Source: Hippasteria phrygiana (Eukaryota > Echinodermata > Asteroidea > Valvatida > Goniasteridae). Taken from it: 64,000 nt of DNA. Of the stretch, positions 1-9,786 are shown in pieces. The translations under genes and the position numbers were made by a program. The first letter of the stretch is position 1. Each line of letters begins with the position of its first letter. The stretch is from the NCBI GenBank assembly GCA_037893225.1, contig JAZGUH010000331.1, positions 496,001 to 560,000 of the forward strand, written 5' to 3'. The notes beneath the pieces are model-generated. The model was not told the DNA's origin and searched no databases. It saw only the letters and a program-made list of their open reading frames with translations.

Positions 1-129
1 AGACCAAAAGGCTAAATGCGTCATTTACAACTGTTTCATTATAACAATAGAAATTCATAGAACAGTCATGAAATAGATCAGGCGGTGCCATTTTGAAACT
101 CTGACTGACACGCCTCAATGATCATCTAG

Positions 130-310
130 CATCCCCCAAGACCTGCATGAGTTTGCATCCTTCTCACGCTTCACCGCTTCCAGACAACGAAACGTTGAGT
201 TCCCTCCGGTTCTTTTCAGAACCACACATACTCACAAAAGAGATTTAATACACATGGTGCTACCGCAAACTAGTTACCTTATTGCCTTTCACCATGCAAA
301 CCTTCAAATC
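130..310 (+). repeat. Dispersed repeat copy with histone-type 3' stem-loop
   Basis: Positions 208-223 read GGTTCTTTTCAGAACC, a perfect 6-bp stem with a TTTC loop matching the replication-dependent histone mRNA 3' stem-loop. ACACA and a purine-rich CACAAAAGAGA at 233-243 (histone-downstream-element-like) follow. Related sequence recurs near 18640-18710 and 20110-20400. No histone reading frame is seen upstream, so this is a mobile repeat and not a histone gene. Confidence 0.6.
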
Positions 311-443
311 TCATTTTGAAACTCCTTCACTCTGAAAAATTGGTGGCAACTTTCGGAAATAACTCGCAGGTAAATCGGGAACAGATGATAATTTCATTTC
401 CCTTAGAAATAATGTAACTTGAGCAACAAATAGCTTTACAATA

Positions 444-889
444 TGTGACCCGCTCTGCAAAAAGGGCACATAAGTCGCTGTATGCTTTTACGAGTTATGG
501 GCAGTTCAATGTGAAGCGGGCGAACAATTCTTCAAACAAGTGATTTTGAAGGGAGGGAATTTTTTGCATCTTTGATACCTATATTATTCTATTTTATAAC
601 CAAAATCTTTTATTTCAGTGAATAAAGTTGGAAAAAGAATGTGTTTTTGTCGAGTGCTTTCATCTATTGCTTTGCTTTTTGTTTTTCTAAATGGCTTGTT
701 TCTCCTTAAGTCATTTCAAGAAATTCCTGAAAACAAACATGCAAATTTCCAAATATCTCGTGATTGCAAAATGCTAGAGACCTCAGACATATACCATATG
801 AAAGCTTATAAAATGGCCTTTCCAGCTATATATAAAACACTACTTTCAAATTTTGCAACATAAGTGCCCTTTTTGCAGAGCGGGTCACA
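444..889. mobile_element. Tc1/mariner-type MITE, TA target duplication
   Basis: The TIRs start TGTGACCCGCTCTGCAAAAA on the left, and the right end is the reverse complement (TTTTTGCAGAGCGGGTCACA). They are about 30 bp long with one indel, and TA flanks both ends. The 446-bp element has no transposase; the 81-codon ORF inside it (618-863) is incidental. Confidence 0.85.
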
Positions 890-1127
890 TATTCACTTCA
901 TTTTGGGGCTTGTGAAGACCATCTTACACCAACTAAAACAAGTGCATACATGTAAGTAATGCTATGATTATTGCGCTGCATAACTGTCATTTTGTACATT
1001 TTACACAATAAAATACAGCGTAAGTGAATTTATGAAATTGTGCAAGGTTTTGTGAAATTGGCTACTATAGTTTTATCCATGAGTTTTGTCCTTCAGATCT
1101 AAAGTGTTTTTAATTTTCATATTCTAG

Positions 1128-1271
1128 GTTGCATCAGGGAAGGCAGAGATTGATCGACTACAGCGAGACATCCAGGACCAAGCAGCAATACTGGAGGAAA
1201 CAAGAGCATTGCAAGACAGACATGATAATGAGCTGCAGTCACTCCAACAAGAACTCAATAGAAGTACTCGG
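1128..1271 (+). CDS. Coiled-coil gene, first visible exon (48 codons)
   Basis: The acceptor is ...ttctag|GTTGCA and the donor ACTCGG|gtaatg. The exon is 144 nt, phase 0 at both ends, and encodes an E/Q/D-rich helix (DRLQRDIQDQAAILEE). Its 3' half, with the donor and the first part of the intron, is tandemly duplicated downstream. Confidence 0.85.
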
Positions 1272-4200
1272 GTAATGCAATAATCAAGCAGGTTATATCT
1301 TAATGGTCATTGGATAAGATAGGCTAATGAGCTACAGCCACTCCAACAAGAACTCAATAGAAGTACTCAGGTAATGCAATAATCAAGCAGGTTATATCTT
1401 AATGGTCATTGGATAAGACAGGCGCATGAGCCACAGTCACTCCAACAAGAACTCAATAACAGTGCTCGCTATTGGCCGAGCGAACTAAAAATAGATTCAT
1501 GCAAGTTTAATGAGGGCATGCATGGTGCACTCACATGAACCATAACCTGATGACATGATCTGACCCAGACATCTGATACTTAAATTTTTGGAAGCACAGC
1601 TGTAAAATTAGCACGCTGATATTCTGCAGCCTCCAATTTCGAATTCAATTTTTGTACCGAATAAATAGAACATGGGCATGAAGAAAGATTTAAAAGAATT
1701 TTAATTTATATGTATGGTTATTTCATTCAATATGTACAGCTAGAGGAAGAACAAAAGGCCAAAACTGAGGGTGTCAGAGGTCAGTTGGAAGATGCCAAAG
1801 GTCAGCTCAGTCAGCTGAAAAGACAACTTCAGGACAAGCATTCCAGGGATCCAGTAGTGGCTGAGCAACTCAAGGCGAGTATAGAATAAGTGGAAAATGT
1901 TATCAATGTAGAAAATATTATAGAATGTAGACATTTTTTAAAAGTAGAACAGTGTTTAAATTTTTTTCTTCAGATCATTTTATGAAATGTACAATGATCC
2001 TGTGGGAAGCAATGAGTTATATGACAGTCTTACATGGTTTTACGGGCACTGACAATGAAGTAGACACTTTGAAATATGAAATCCAGAACCATTTCTCAAA
2101 GTATGGCTCCAGCTTTGGCTTTAGCTCTTTCTCCAGCTGTACCCAACTCTACTGCAAATCTGAAGCCTTGAGGCTTGAACAAAATGAAGAGGGTGAAGGC
2201 TTTGGGTTAAAATATAAAACTTTAGGGAAGCCGAAGCCAGGTTTCAGAAAAGGCCCTCTAGTGCAATTCTTTTTCTTCACCCAAATTTGTCCTCGATATA
2301 ATTACATTATTTTGTTTATTTGGTGTTAAACTTCATTTTTTTTTTTTTTTTCACCCAAATACTCACTGCTTTGTGTGCAGGCCTTGGAGTGGGAGAGTGA
2401 GCAGAGAGGCCGGGAAGCAGAAGCTTCGAAAGAGCAGCTGGAACTAGCTGAACACAGACAGAAAATAGAGATGGGCAATGCCCAGGCTACCATACAGGTA
2501 TGATACCAGCCAAACCAGCCAGTGGCCCCCATTTGCTTTACAGTGGCGACAATTTCAGTGTGATCAAATCTTCTTAAACCCTTGCGTCTGGCTGTTATTG
2601 ATGGGGTGCTGGTATGCCAGGATTGGGGCTATACAGCCAAGCCTAAATGCAAACAACAGGCACCACACTAGAGTAGTCCTATTTATCGCACTCGGAGCCC
2701 CCCCCCCCCCCCCCCCCTCTTTGTGTGAATTAAAGCTATAATTCGTCAAACAATCCACTGAAACTGTTTGAAAAACCTTCATTACACTCCCATTCAATAT
2801 CAATGTGATACAAAAAATGAATAGATTGAGTAACCAGCGTCAAGCAGCCAGGTGATCTTTTTCAAACCATATTCAAGAGGTTAAAGGTATGATATGACTA
2901 CAGAGCCGGCCGTGTGCTCCGATATAAATGTCTGATATATGTGTGCATGCAAATTTAATGCAATACAGCACACCAGCCAATCACGGCCGTTGTAAAGTAA
3001 TTTTATGGCAGGATTGTGATGCAAGCTGTTGATTGGTCAATAGCTGTCATCTGACCCAGTAGGTTTGATCAGTGAACAAAGTGGTGTCCATGAAACGAAC
3101 GTCTGTTTTCCTGCTGCTAGCCGAATGCACGATTGTAGATATGCCCGTTGATTGGTCAAAATCTGGAGGTCAGGATTGGATTGTCTTGCATAATTCTTCA
3201 CGGAATCTGCACGCATAACATATCCGTGCGTAAACTAGATGTAGCTTTGGTTATGAAAAAAAGTTTCAATCTGAAAGCTTACTGTTTATGATACCAGTAC
3301 CAATCCTGAGAAATATTACCATTTGATATGCTATCTTTGAGAAAACCGTCTAAAGACCTCCAAAAAGGTCATGGCTTATTTTAATTTGACAAATCAAAAT
3401 AAGTACATATGAAAGTGCATAAAATCACTTGTTTGCTATTTTCTCACGACTCGGATGACGGATTGAGCTCAAACATTCTCAGGTTTATTTGAATGACACG
3501 TGTATGAAAACTGCCTTCAACTGGTTTGTCAGCACTAACCAGTGATGTAGTCGAGACCAGGCACAAGACCATTCACAAGACCAGTTTGTTACAGGCACAA
3601 GTAACAGGCATAAACCATGACAAAGGGATGCCTTTATTACAGTTCATTTGAATAGCTTAAGACTTGAATTAAGACTGAAGGTCTTGCGAGGGTCTTGTGT
3701 TGGTCTCGACTACATCACTGGCACTAACATTGCTATATCATACCTTTAAGCCATCTACTCTAGTAAGTTTGGGTGGTTCATCTTCATACTATTTGTGCTG
3801 TAGTATTTTTAGGTCAGTCGGGCAAAAGCTTGGCTGTATATACAACTGCCATGAAGTGATTCTACACTTGGTCATAAACTTCTGTATTATTTTTGGTTTA
3901 CGGTTTTACCACCACTATTCACTGTATTGTATATCTCATGCAAACCATCGGAACGTATCTGTCGGGTTTATTTCAGATGGGACGTCGGGAGCTAGAGTCA
4001 TTGAAGGCGGAGCTTGCTGCGACAAGAAAAGAGAAATTTGCTTTCCAGGGAAAGCTGAGTCAGTTCAAGTCTGCACTCAAGGCCACACTGCAACAGAACA
4101 AGGTGTGTTTTATCAAAAAATATGCTACCCATAATGCCAGTCATGTATACTCTCAGAAGCGCATTGTTAATTTGGTTGGAGAAGAGTTGGGCTCTTCCTT

Positions 4201-7200
4201 ACAATTACTCTCTCATCGGAGATCTGTTGCTACTCTTACTCTGTTCTACAGGTATTTTCATTGTAAATGCTCCACCGGCCTGTCCAGCTTAATTGGTTCC
4301 TCCATTTCGGGTGTTTGAGCTCGGCTTTCCACCTATTCCCACCAATATACTCTACATGTAGATGTACCTAGTTGTAGAACAAAAAGCTATGCCAATCGTT
4401 TTTTCCCTCGCTCTGTATCTCTGTGGAAATCTTTGCCTGGTGCATGTTTCCCTTCATCTTACTATCTTTCCGGCTTCAAGAGGAATATTAATTCCTACCT
4501 CTTGTATCTTTAATTCTTGTTCTTTTTCTTGCTCCGTGCCTTGAGTGGCTTATAGCCATGTTCAGTGCAAACTTGCATTAAAAAATATTGTTATCAGAAC
4601 TGTGTCAATGCCATCCAAACATCAAAGATCCATTGGTGATGTCATTTTTATGCAACTAAATTTGTGTATTTTTTTACCACTAGCTCCTGAAGGCAAAACT
4701 AAGATCTCGTCAGAAAGACAAGAATGCCACAGCCAATCCAAAAACAGCCAACGGGCTGGCCGCTAGCAACGATGTTACCATGGTACCCGATGACATCATA
4801 GTGCCTGAGATCAGTGTGGATGTGGAGGCCTTGCTCAGTAGCGATGACAAGGATGGGATCACTGCAACCAGTAGCAAGTAAGGAATGGATTGGTTGTTCA
4901 AACTCAAGCACATTCATGGTAGAACTGTGCATCCAAACTGAGTACCCGACCGCTAATGTCAGGAACCGGTTCCAGATTATGAAATCGAGTACCCATAACC
5001 GAATTAATATTACTTAGTAATTTCTCAGACAATGAAAAACATTTTTTGAATATCACTTGTGGGGGATTTTTAAAATGAAAACGGGGGTACATGGAAAAAC
5101 AATACAGATTAACATTTATGACTCTTGCAAAAATGCAGTTTACGCCGTAAAGCTATATAGTTCGCTGTACACAGTTGCATCTTGCTGCATTGATGCAGCA
5201 ATGTGGTAGTATTAGGGGCCGTCCATAAAGTACGTATGCACAAAAGGGGGTAGGGGGGTTGTTGACATTGCGTACACCATGCATACAGGGGGAGGGGGTT
5301 CAAGCCAATGCATACCGTACGCAACCGACAATTTGTTTTTAATGAATTGTCATGAAATCAATGTACTATCTCATATAAATAACTACCAGGACCAGCTTTT
5401 GTGCATAAAAAAACAGTTATAACACAGTACCCTTCACCCCAACTAAAAGTAAATTAGTCTTCCCAGTGCCACCGCCAGCCAATTCTATCCTATTTTTAGA
5501 CCGCAACAAAAAGACTGCTTTATAAACCGGCAGTGTACGCCGGAAACGTACATGTCAGGTGTACTTGTATCAATTTCACCCGCGTGCTGTCCAAAATCGC
5601 TCTTGTACTGGAGGGAAGCAATTGATAGGCGCATAAAGAAAAGAACAAAAACTAGGACTCTATGTCTCTTCGCTGAACAGAACATAGGGCTTTTCCGCAT
5701 TATTTTTTTATGATGTCACTGCGATTTTTGCTTGCTTGTGACAAGTCTGCCTACCCACAAGGCTTCATGACAATTGGACCTACCAATTTACATGTCTCAC
5801 GAGAAGTTATGCCTTTGATGACTTCATTATGATGGTGCACATATTTTGCATTTTTTTTTAGATAAGTAGGACCTAACAAAGCGATTACAAAAAGAATTTT
5901 GAATTTAGCATGTAATATTACTGTAAAATCGTATGATGACGTCATCATGACGTCACCTCAATTTTCATCTATAACACGAGCTACCATACCAACATACCTG
6001 GTTTGAAGGCAATCGGACCTACCGTTCTCTAGATATGGGCCCTTGAAAAATGCACCTTTAAGATGACGTCACATGACACGTGATGACGTCATCATGACGT
6101 CACGTTTTGGCATACATTTTCAGCTTAGGGTCTATGTTTGTGTTAAACCTGATTAAGATCTGAGGTTGTTTAGTGACCAAAGTGGCTCTTACAAAATTCG
6201 TGTACAAAGTCTATGGGATTTGGGATAGAACAAAAGAAATCATAGAAAATCAGCCGATGACGTCATCATGACATCACCTCGGATTTTACATGCTAGTAGC
6301 ACTATCTACGTGCCCACTAATTTTTATGACGATCGGACCTACCCTTATATGTGTTTCAAAAAAGCACATTTTTGATGACGTCATGATGACGTCACACATT
6401 TTCCCATTTATGCGAAAGAATATAGGAGCTAACAAAGCTATTACAAAAAGAATTTTGAATTTAGCATGTTCTGTTGGTGAGATATGGCTTTAAGAAACTT
6501 TTAAATTCAAAAACTTAACAATTACTATAAAATCGTATGATGACGTCATCTTGACGTCCCCTCAATTTACATCTATAACACGAGCTAGCCTACCAACATA
6601 CCAGGTTTGAAGGAAATCGGACCTACCGTTCTCTAGATATAGGCCCTTGAAAAACGCACCTTTAAGATGACGTCACTCTTCGACATACAATTTCAGCCTA
6701 GGGTCTATGTTTGAGGTAAGTTTGGTTAAGATCTGAGTTTTTTTTAAGACCTAAAGTGCCGCGGACAAAATTCGTGTACAAAGTCTATGGGCTTTTGGTC
6801 AGAACTAAAAGAAGAAGAAGAAGAAGGAAGAAAGAAAAAAGAAAAAAAATCAGAACAAAAACAAGGCCTTTTCCGACTGACTTTGTCGGAAAAGCCAAAG
6901 ATATACGTCATGTATATCAACTGCCTGTATATCAACTGCCTCTTGTTCAAACACATTTTTGTAAAAATAAACCAATCTCAATAAACCACTCATGAAACGT
7001 CAAGAGCAAACTATGCAAAAAATAGTGTATCAGGAATTTTGTTTTCCTTTTTTGGTTCATGTCATCATTGACTGATGTTTTGGTTCAAAATATATCATTG
7101 TTCAATCATTTCCAGGTCCGTTAATAAAATGTTTGCATTTTTTTTTTCCACATTTTGTGATTTATTTCAGTCTTTGGATGCGACATGCAAATCATACTAC

Positions 7201-8915
7201 TACAGCAGGTGTACTGTGACGTTTAATGATGCTAGATTAGGGTAGTCTGAGAAGTCAAAAAGATATGTGAAATGCGTATGCGTACAGGGGAGGAGGGGGG
7301 GTTGGAGCCACTGCATATACCATGCGTACGCCATGTGTACAGGGGGAGGGGGGGGGTAAACAAAGTTGGCATTTCGTGCGTACGTACTTTATGGACGGCC
7401 CCTTAACGTGCGGACCTTTACTAACAATATGAACAGCAATTTCCAAGATTAACAGGTAGCAGTGTAGTCCATCTCTTGTGTCTTTCTTGTTTAATCGTGT
7501 TTCTGTCAATCATCCCTTCAGACCGTTATCAGCATTACGAGGCTGTCTACAGTCCGTCAAGGATCAAATGGGTGGACTGCAACAACAGATTAGTGAACAT
7601 ACCTCAGCAGTCAACTCGTCCTCCAGAGCCTGGAAGTAAGCCCCAATCACATTCATATAAGATAAAAGTGTGATGAATTGGCCTTGACCACGTCAATAAT
7701 AACCGAGGAGGGAAGTGGCTACTGTTAATGGACAGAATCGAAGGCCAGGTTTATTAACAGCGGTTACATCCCTCGAAGGTTATTATTGACTGGTCAAGAT
7801 TAGGTCATCAAACTTTCATAACCATTCAAAATGCCTGATGAAAAATGCAAAGGTCTCCAGTAAAAAGGACAAAATGCAAAGCTTTTTCACATGACTTTTT
7901 CTTCAATTTGCACAGTACAAAACGTGTGTGTGCATATCAGCCTGTTGCGCGTGTACATGTACAAGATTTAACAAGATCTAACAATTAAACTTATTACGTT
8001 TTGTACGCGTGCCTAAAATGCGTCCTCCATTGCGTATTGGCTGAGAACAACACTAAGGTTTTGACACATCCTGTTCAAACAACTCCCAGCTGTCTTCAAA
8101 ACAAAGGTTTGAACCCACCCACGTGACAGGGTCTCGACCAATAGGAAGAGTAAACCTGTCTCAGGCATTTATGAATAAAGGAATAAAAGTGTGATGGAGT
8201 GTGTATAATGTCCGATATGATGGTCCGAGCTGAAGGCGAGAGCCATTATAGGTGACCAGGCCCCTCACAGGTTCTAAATCACAACTTTTACATGCTGTAG
8301 CACACTTTTATTACCATTGATAAGCTCATTTTTCGTCAAAAAACCTCAGTTGTTAGTTGTATTGGTCAAGAAACAGAAGTTGGATGAAAGGCTCATATGC
8401 GAAAAACCCTAGAGAGTTTGGTGGAACGATCCTTGAAAGTCCTGGAATTGTAAATAAACTTTGCAATTTTCTTATTCGTTTTAATGGGGTTTTTCTTTTG
8501 ATAGGAAAAATAACATGAAGCTCAAAATGTCCAGATGTGTTGGGGATGGCTGAAAAGTTTACTTTGTGCAAGTTATAATAAAAGCATTCATGACCCTGTC
8601 CAAGAAACTGATCCTAGAAAAGTTGCTGAAAAGTCTGGAATTTGTGTCATGGGGATAATGGAGAACACATTTTTATGGACTTGTTAATGTTATAATTACA
8701 GGGATGTTGAGTCCAAAGTTAGAGACCTGCGCAAGTCATGCATGACCCCAATAGATGGGTCATCAGCCCAACCCACCAGCACCTCAAGACGTTCAGCCCC
8801 AGCCACGCCCACAACCACATCCCAGACTCTTGAAGCCCCGCCCACAAACAACTCATCCCGAACAACTCCGGCATCGATGACCTTTGCTAGCTTGCCCAAT
8901 GTCTACGACATTTAA
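1128..8915 (+). CDS. Coiled-coil protein, C-terminal 347 residues, 7 exons (5' end outside window)
   Basis: Seven exons join in a single open frame: 1128-1271, 1740-1874, 2381-2497, 3977-4102, 4684-4877, 7522-7635 and 8702-8915 (stop TAA). All junctions keep phase and have AG acceptors and GT donors, apart from one GC donor. The first four exons encode a highly charged, Q/E/K/L-rich region with no proline or glycine runs, typical of a long parallel coiled coil (for example LKRQLQDK and LESLKAELAATRKEK). Exon 5 then gives an acidic linker (PDDIIVPEISVDVEALLSSDD), exon 6 a short second helix (LQSVKDQMGGLQQQISEH), and exon 7 a helix followed by a Ser/Thr/Pro/Ala-rich tail ending in NVYDI. The architecture resembles golgin or centrosomal coiled-coil proteins, but I cannot assign an orthologue. 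The first visible exon begins in phase 0, so more coding exons lie upstream. No clear AATAAA was seen just after the stop. Confidence 0.85.
1231..1470 (+). repeat. 99-bp tandem duplication of exon end, donor and intron start
   Basis: A unit of 99 bp beginning AGCTGCAGTCACTCC at 1231 recurs at 1330 and, partially, at 1429. Each copy carries the end of the exon and the first two carry a gtaatg donor. The second and third copies have no convincing acceptor. Confidence 0.8.
1740..1874 (+). CDS. Coiled-coil gene, exon ending in a GC donor (45 codons)
   Basis: The acceptor is tatgtacag|CTAGAG. The exon is 135 nt, phase 0, and encodes LEEEQKAKTEG...VVAEQLK. The only donor that keeps the next exon open is AAG|gcgagt, a GC-AG intron. 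Reading on gives a stop within six codons. A GT donor two bases downstream would put exon 3 out of frame. Confidence 0.85.
2381..2497 (+). CDS. Coiled-coil gene, exon 3 of those visible (39 codons)
   Basis: A long T-rich tract (about 2337-2351) and ttgtgtgcag precede the exon. The donor is ATACAG|gtatga. It is 117 nt, phase 0, and encodes an E/A/Q-rich helix (REAEASKEQLELAEHRQK). Confidence 0.88.
2574..2885. repeat. TTAA(C)CCCTTG-family MITE copy with poly(C) tract
   Basis: The left end is TTAAACCCTTGCGTCTGGC and the right end ATTCAAGAGGTTAAA, an imperfect inverted pair. The interior matches 33968-34398 (for example GGCACCACACT, then GGAGCCCCCC). A poly(C) run occupies about 2699-2717. Confidence 0.7.
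2905..3245. repeat. Dispersed repeat, copy 1 (second copy at 32917-33250)
   Basis: The copies share GAGCCGGCC, TCTGATATATG, CACCAGCCAATCAC, GGCAGGATTGTGATG, GATTGGTC and AAAATCTGGAGGTCAGGAT in the same order. Several CCAAT/ATTGG boxes lie inside. The coding potential is nil. Confidence 0.75.
3540..3720. mobile_element. hAT-type MITE with perfect 8-bp TSD
   Basis: The element starts CAGTGATGTAGTCGAGACCA and ends with its exact reverse complement. GCACTAAC flanks it on both sides (3532-3539 and 3721-3728). At 181 bp it is non-autonomous. A CAG start and 8-bp duplication are hAT hallmarks. It is the smallest member of the CAGTGTTGTAGTCGAGACC family seen at 36113 and 36505. Confidence 0.92.
3977..4102 (+). 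CDS. Coiled-coil gene, exon 4 of those visible (42 codons)
   Basis: The acceptor is tatttcag|ATGGGACG and the donor AACAAG|gtgtgt. It is 126 nt, phase 0. It encodes ELESLKAELAATRKEK then FQGKLSQFKSALKATLQQNK, a regular heptad-like helix. Confidence 0.88.
4175..4575 (+). pseudogene. LINE ORF2 C-terminal fragment and 3' end (CR1/Jockey-like)
   Basis: Frames interrupted by stops read LQLLSHRRSVATLTLFYRYF and SYANRFFPRSVSLWKSLPG, then CFPSSYYLSGFKRNINSYL. This is the post-RT C-terminal region typical of Jockey/CR1 reverse transcriptases. It is 5'-truncated. A diverged copy lies at 39568-40035. Confidence 0.75.
4684..4877 (+). CDS. Coiled-coil gene, exon 5 of those visible (end of coil and acidic linker)
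   Basis: The acceptor is ttaccactag|CTCCTG and the donor AGCAA|gtaagg. It is 194 nt, entering in phase 0 and leaving with two bases of a codon. The product runs from a basic coil end (LLKAKLRSRQKDKN) to an acidic, disordered-looking linker. A LINE fragment (about 4175-4575) lies just upstream in the intron. Confidence 0.87.
5215..7402. mobile_element. Harbinger-like TIR element, TTA TSD, 2.2 kb
   Basis: The left end is GGGGCCGTCCATAAAGTACG and the right end its reverse complement CGTACTTTATGGACGGCCCC. TTA flanks both ends (5212-5214, 7403-7405), as expected for PIF/Harbinger. The subterminal regions also repeat inverted, with G-rich tracts next to GCGTAC motifs (5240-5330 and 7270-7390). No transposase is seen. 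The interior is occupied by TGACGTCA repeats. A lone copy of the end motif sits near 50466. Confidence 0.8.
5700..6995 (+). repeat. TGACGTCA-rich dispersed repeat with purine microsatellite and 3' hairpin
   Basis: Several diverged units contain ATGATGACGTCATCATGACG, CTACCNTACCAACATACC, AATCGGACCTACCGTTCTC and GGCCCTTGAAAAA (units near 5930, 6250, 6530). About ten TGACGTCA palindromes are present. The end is a GAAGAAGAA tract (6808-6850) and a hairpin (6865-6896, arms CTTTTCCGAC/GTCGGAAAAG). An inverted relative lies at 56910-57500. Confidence 0.75.
7522..7635 (+). CDS. Coiled-coil gene, exon 6 of those visible
   Basis: The acceptor is cccttcag|ACCGTT and the donor CTGGAA|gtaagc. It is 114 nt, completes the split codon from exon 5 and again leaves two bases. 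It encodes a second short helix (QSVKDQMGGLQQQISEH). The 2.6-kb intron before it holds the Harbinger-like element at 5215-7402. Confidence 0.83.
7657..7822. mobile_element. Foldback MITE with AAAGTGTGATG ends
   Basis: The left side ATAAAAGTGTGATGAATTGG pairs with the inverted right side around 7800-7820. The inner arms CTTGACCACGTCAATAATAA and TTATTATTGACTGGTCAAG pair nearly perfectly (7684-7798). The same terminal motif recurs at 8187-8199 and 8301-8311. The first exon-proximal base is only about 20 bp from the exon-6 donor. Confidence 0.65.
8180..8315. repeat. Second copy of the ATAAAAGTGTGATG-end element
   Basis: ATAAAAGTGTGATGGAG on the left and CACACTTTTAT on the right (8301-8311) form inverted ends about 120 bp apart. 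This looks like another small member of the 7657-7822 family in the last intron of the coiled-coil gene. Confidence 0.5.
8702..8915 (+). CDS. Coiled-coil gene, last exon with stop codon
   Basis: The acceptor is ataattacag|GGATGT. The frame runs to TAA at 8913-8915. The product starts with a helix (DVESKVRDLRKSC) followed by a Ser/Thr/Pro-rich tail of about 55 residues ending NVYDI. A 15-bp minisatellite begins 150 bp after the stop, probably in the 3' UTR or just beyond it. Confidence 0.83.
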
Positions 8916-9065
8916 CCTTTGAACTCTGACATGCTACACCTCGTAAGTTTATTTCTGTTAGTTTTTACAAATCTTAGTTTGCGAGTCTGCACGCATGTCA
9001 GATACCACAATATGCCAGTTGCTAATGTCAGTGGTATAAACAAACATGTGCCCACACAGGAATTT

Positions 9066-9245
9066 GTTGGGCCGGAGCAGGTTGGGCCGGAGCAGGTTGG
9101 GCCGGAGCAGGTTGGGCCGGAGCAGGTTGGGCCGGAGCAGGTTGGGCCGGAGCAGGTTGGGCCGGAGCAGGTTGGGCCGGAGCAGGTTGGGCCGGAGCAG
9201 GTTGGGCCGGAGCAGGTTGGGCCGGAGCAGGTTGGGCCGGAGCAG
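9066..9245. repeat. Minisatellite, 12 copies of a 15-bp unit
   Basis: GTTGGGCCGGAGCAG is repeated 12 times without a visible mismatch. The unit is a multiple of three, which makes every frame look open. Those ORFs are artefacts of the repeat. Confidence 0.97.
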
Positions 9246-9786
9246 GTGGCTGTGGGGGGGTGGGGGGCACGTGGTTGACCCCAAGGTTGACCTCGTGGAA
9301 GACTAGGAAACTATCACTAGTAACCTGACTGGCATACATTTACTATTTTCATCGTACACATTCTGGTGATACTTTCAGTCGGTACATTTTAGTTTTTTAA
9401 TTATTTTATGTTACGTGAGACTTAGCCATTTTTAAAAAGAATTTGTAGCGTATTTGATACCAAACACAACCTCACATATTGGAGTTACTAGAATTGTTGT
9501 AGTTAGTATAGTTTATGCCGTATTAACCCTTGCTCTTGTTTACACTTCAACGCACTACAATATTCGCCCCCTAAAAAATGCCTATGTTTATTGCATGGTC
9601 CTCCAATAACTGTCCCATTATTTAAATGGGGAGTCCTTGTACACTCCAAGGAATGCCAAAGGAAACTAGAGGATAACTTGGTTATGCTGTGAGTAAACAG
9701 TGTATTACACTGATACGCAAAGCCACCTGCCATAATCCTCTGAAGGGTATGTCTATTAGGCTTTGAAGTAAAACACTCTGTACTTT

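Noticed and set aside
208..223. 3' end of a genuine histone gene
   Set aside because: No histone frame upstream, and flanks are shared with other dispersed copies.
618..863. 81-codon ORF as a small secreted protein (hydrophobic start)
   Set aside because: It lies inside a TA-flanked MITE and shows no conservation signal.
3697..4318. Long ORFs of 145 and 141 codons across the exon at 3977
   Set aside because: They extend through intron and LINE sequence; the splice sites and frame of neighbouring exons define a 126-nt exon.
1128..8915. Assigning the coiled-coil gene to a named golgin or centrosomal family
   Set aside because: The coil is low-information and I could not match the linker or tail to one family with confidence.
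9028..9339. Four overlapping 86-119-codon ORFs rich in PAPAQ, LLRPN, GRSRL and GPEQV
   Set aside because: They arise only because a 15-bp (5-codon) minisatellite has no stops in any frame.
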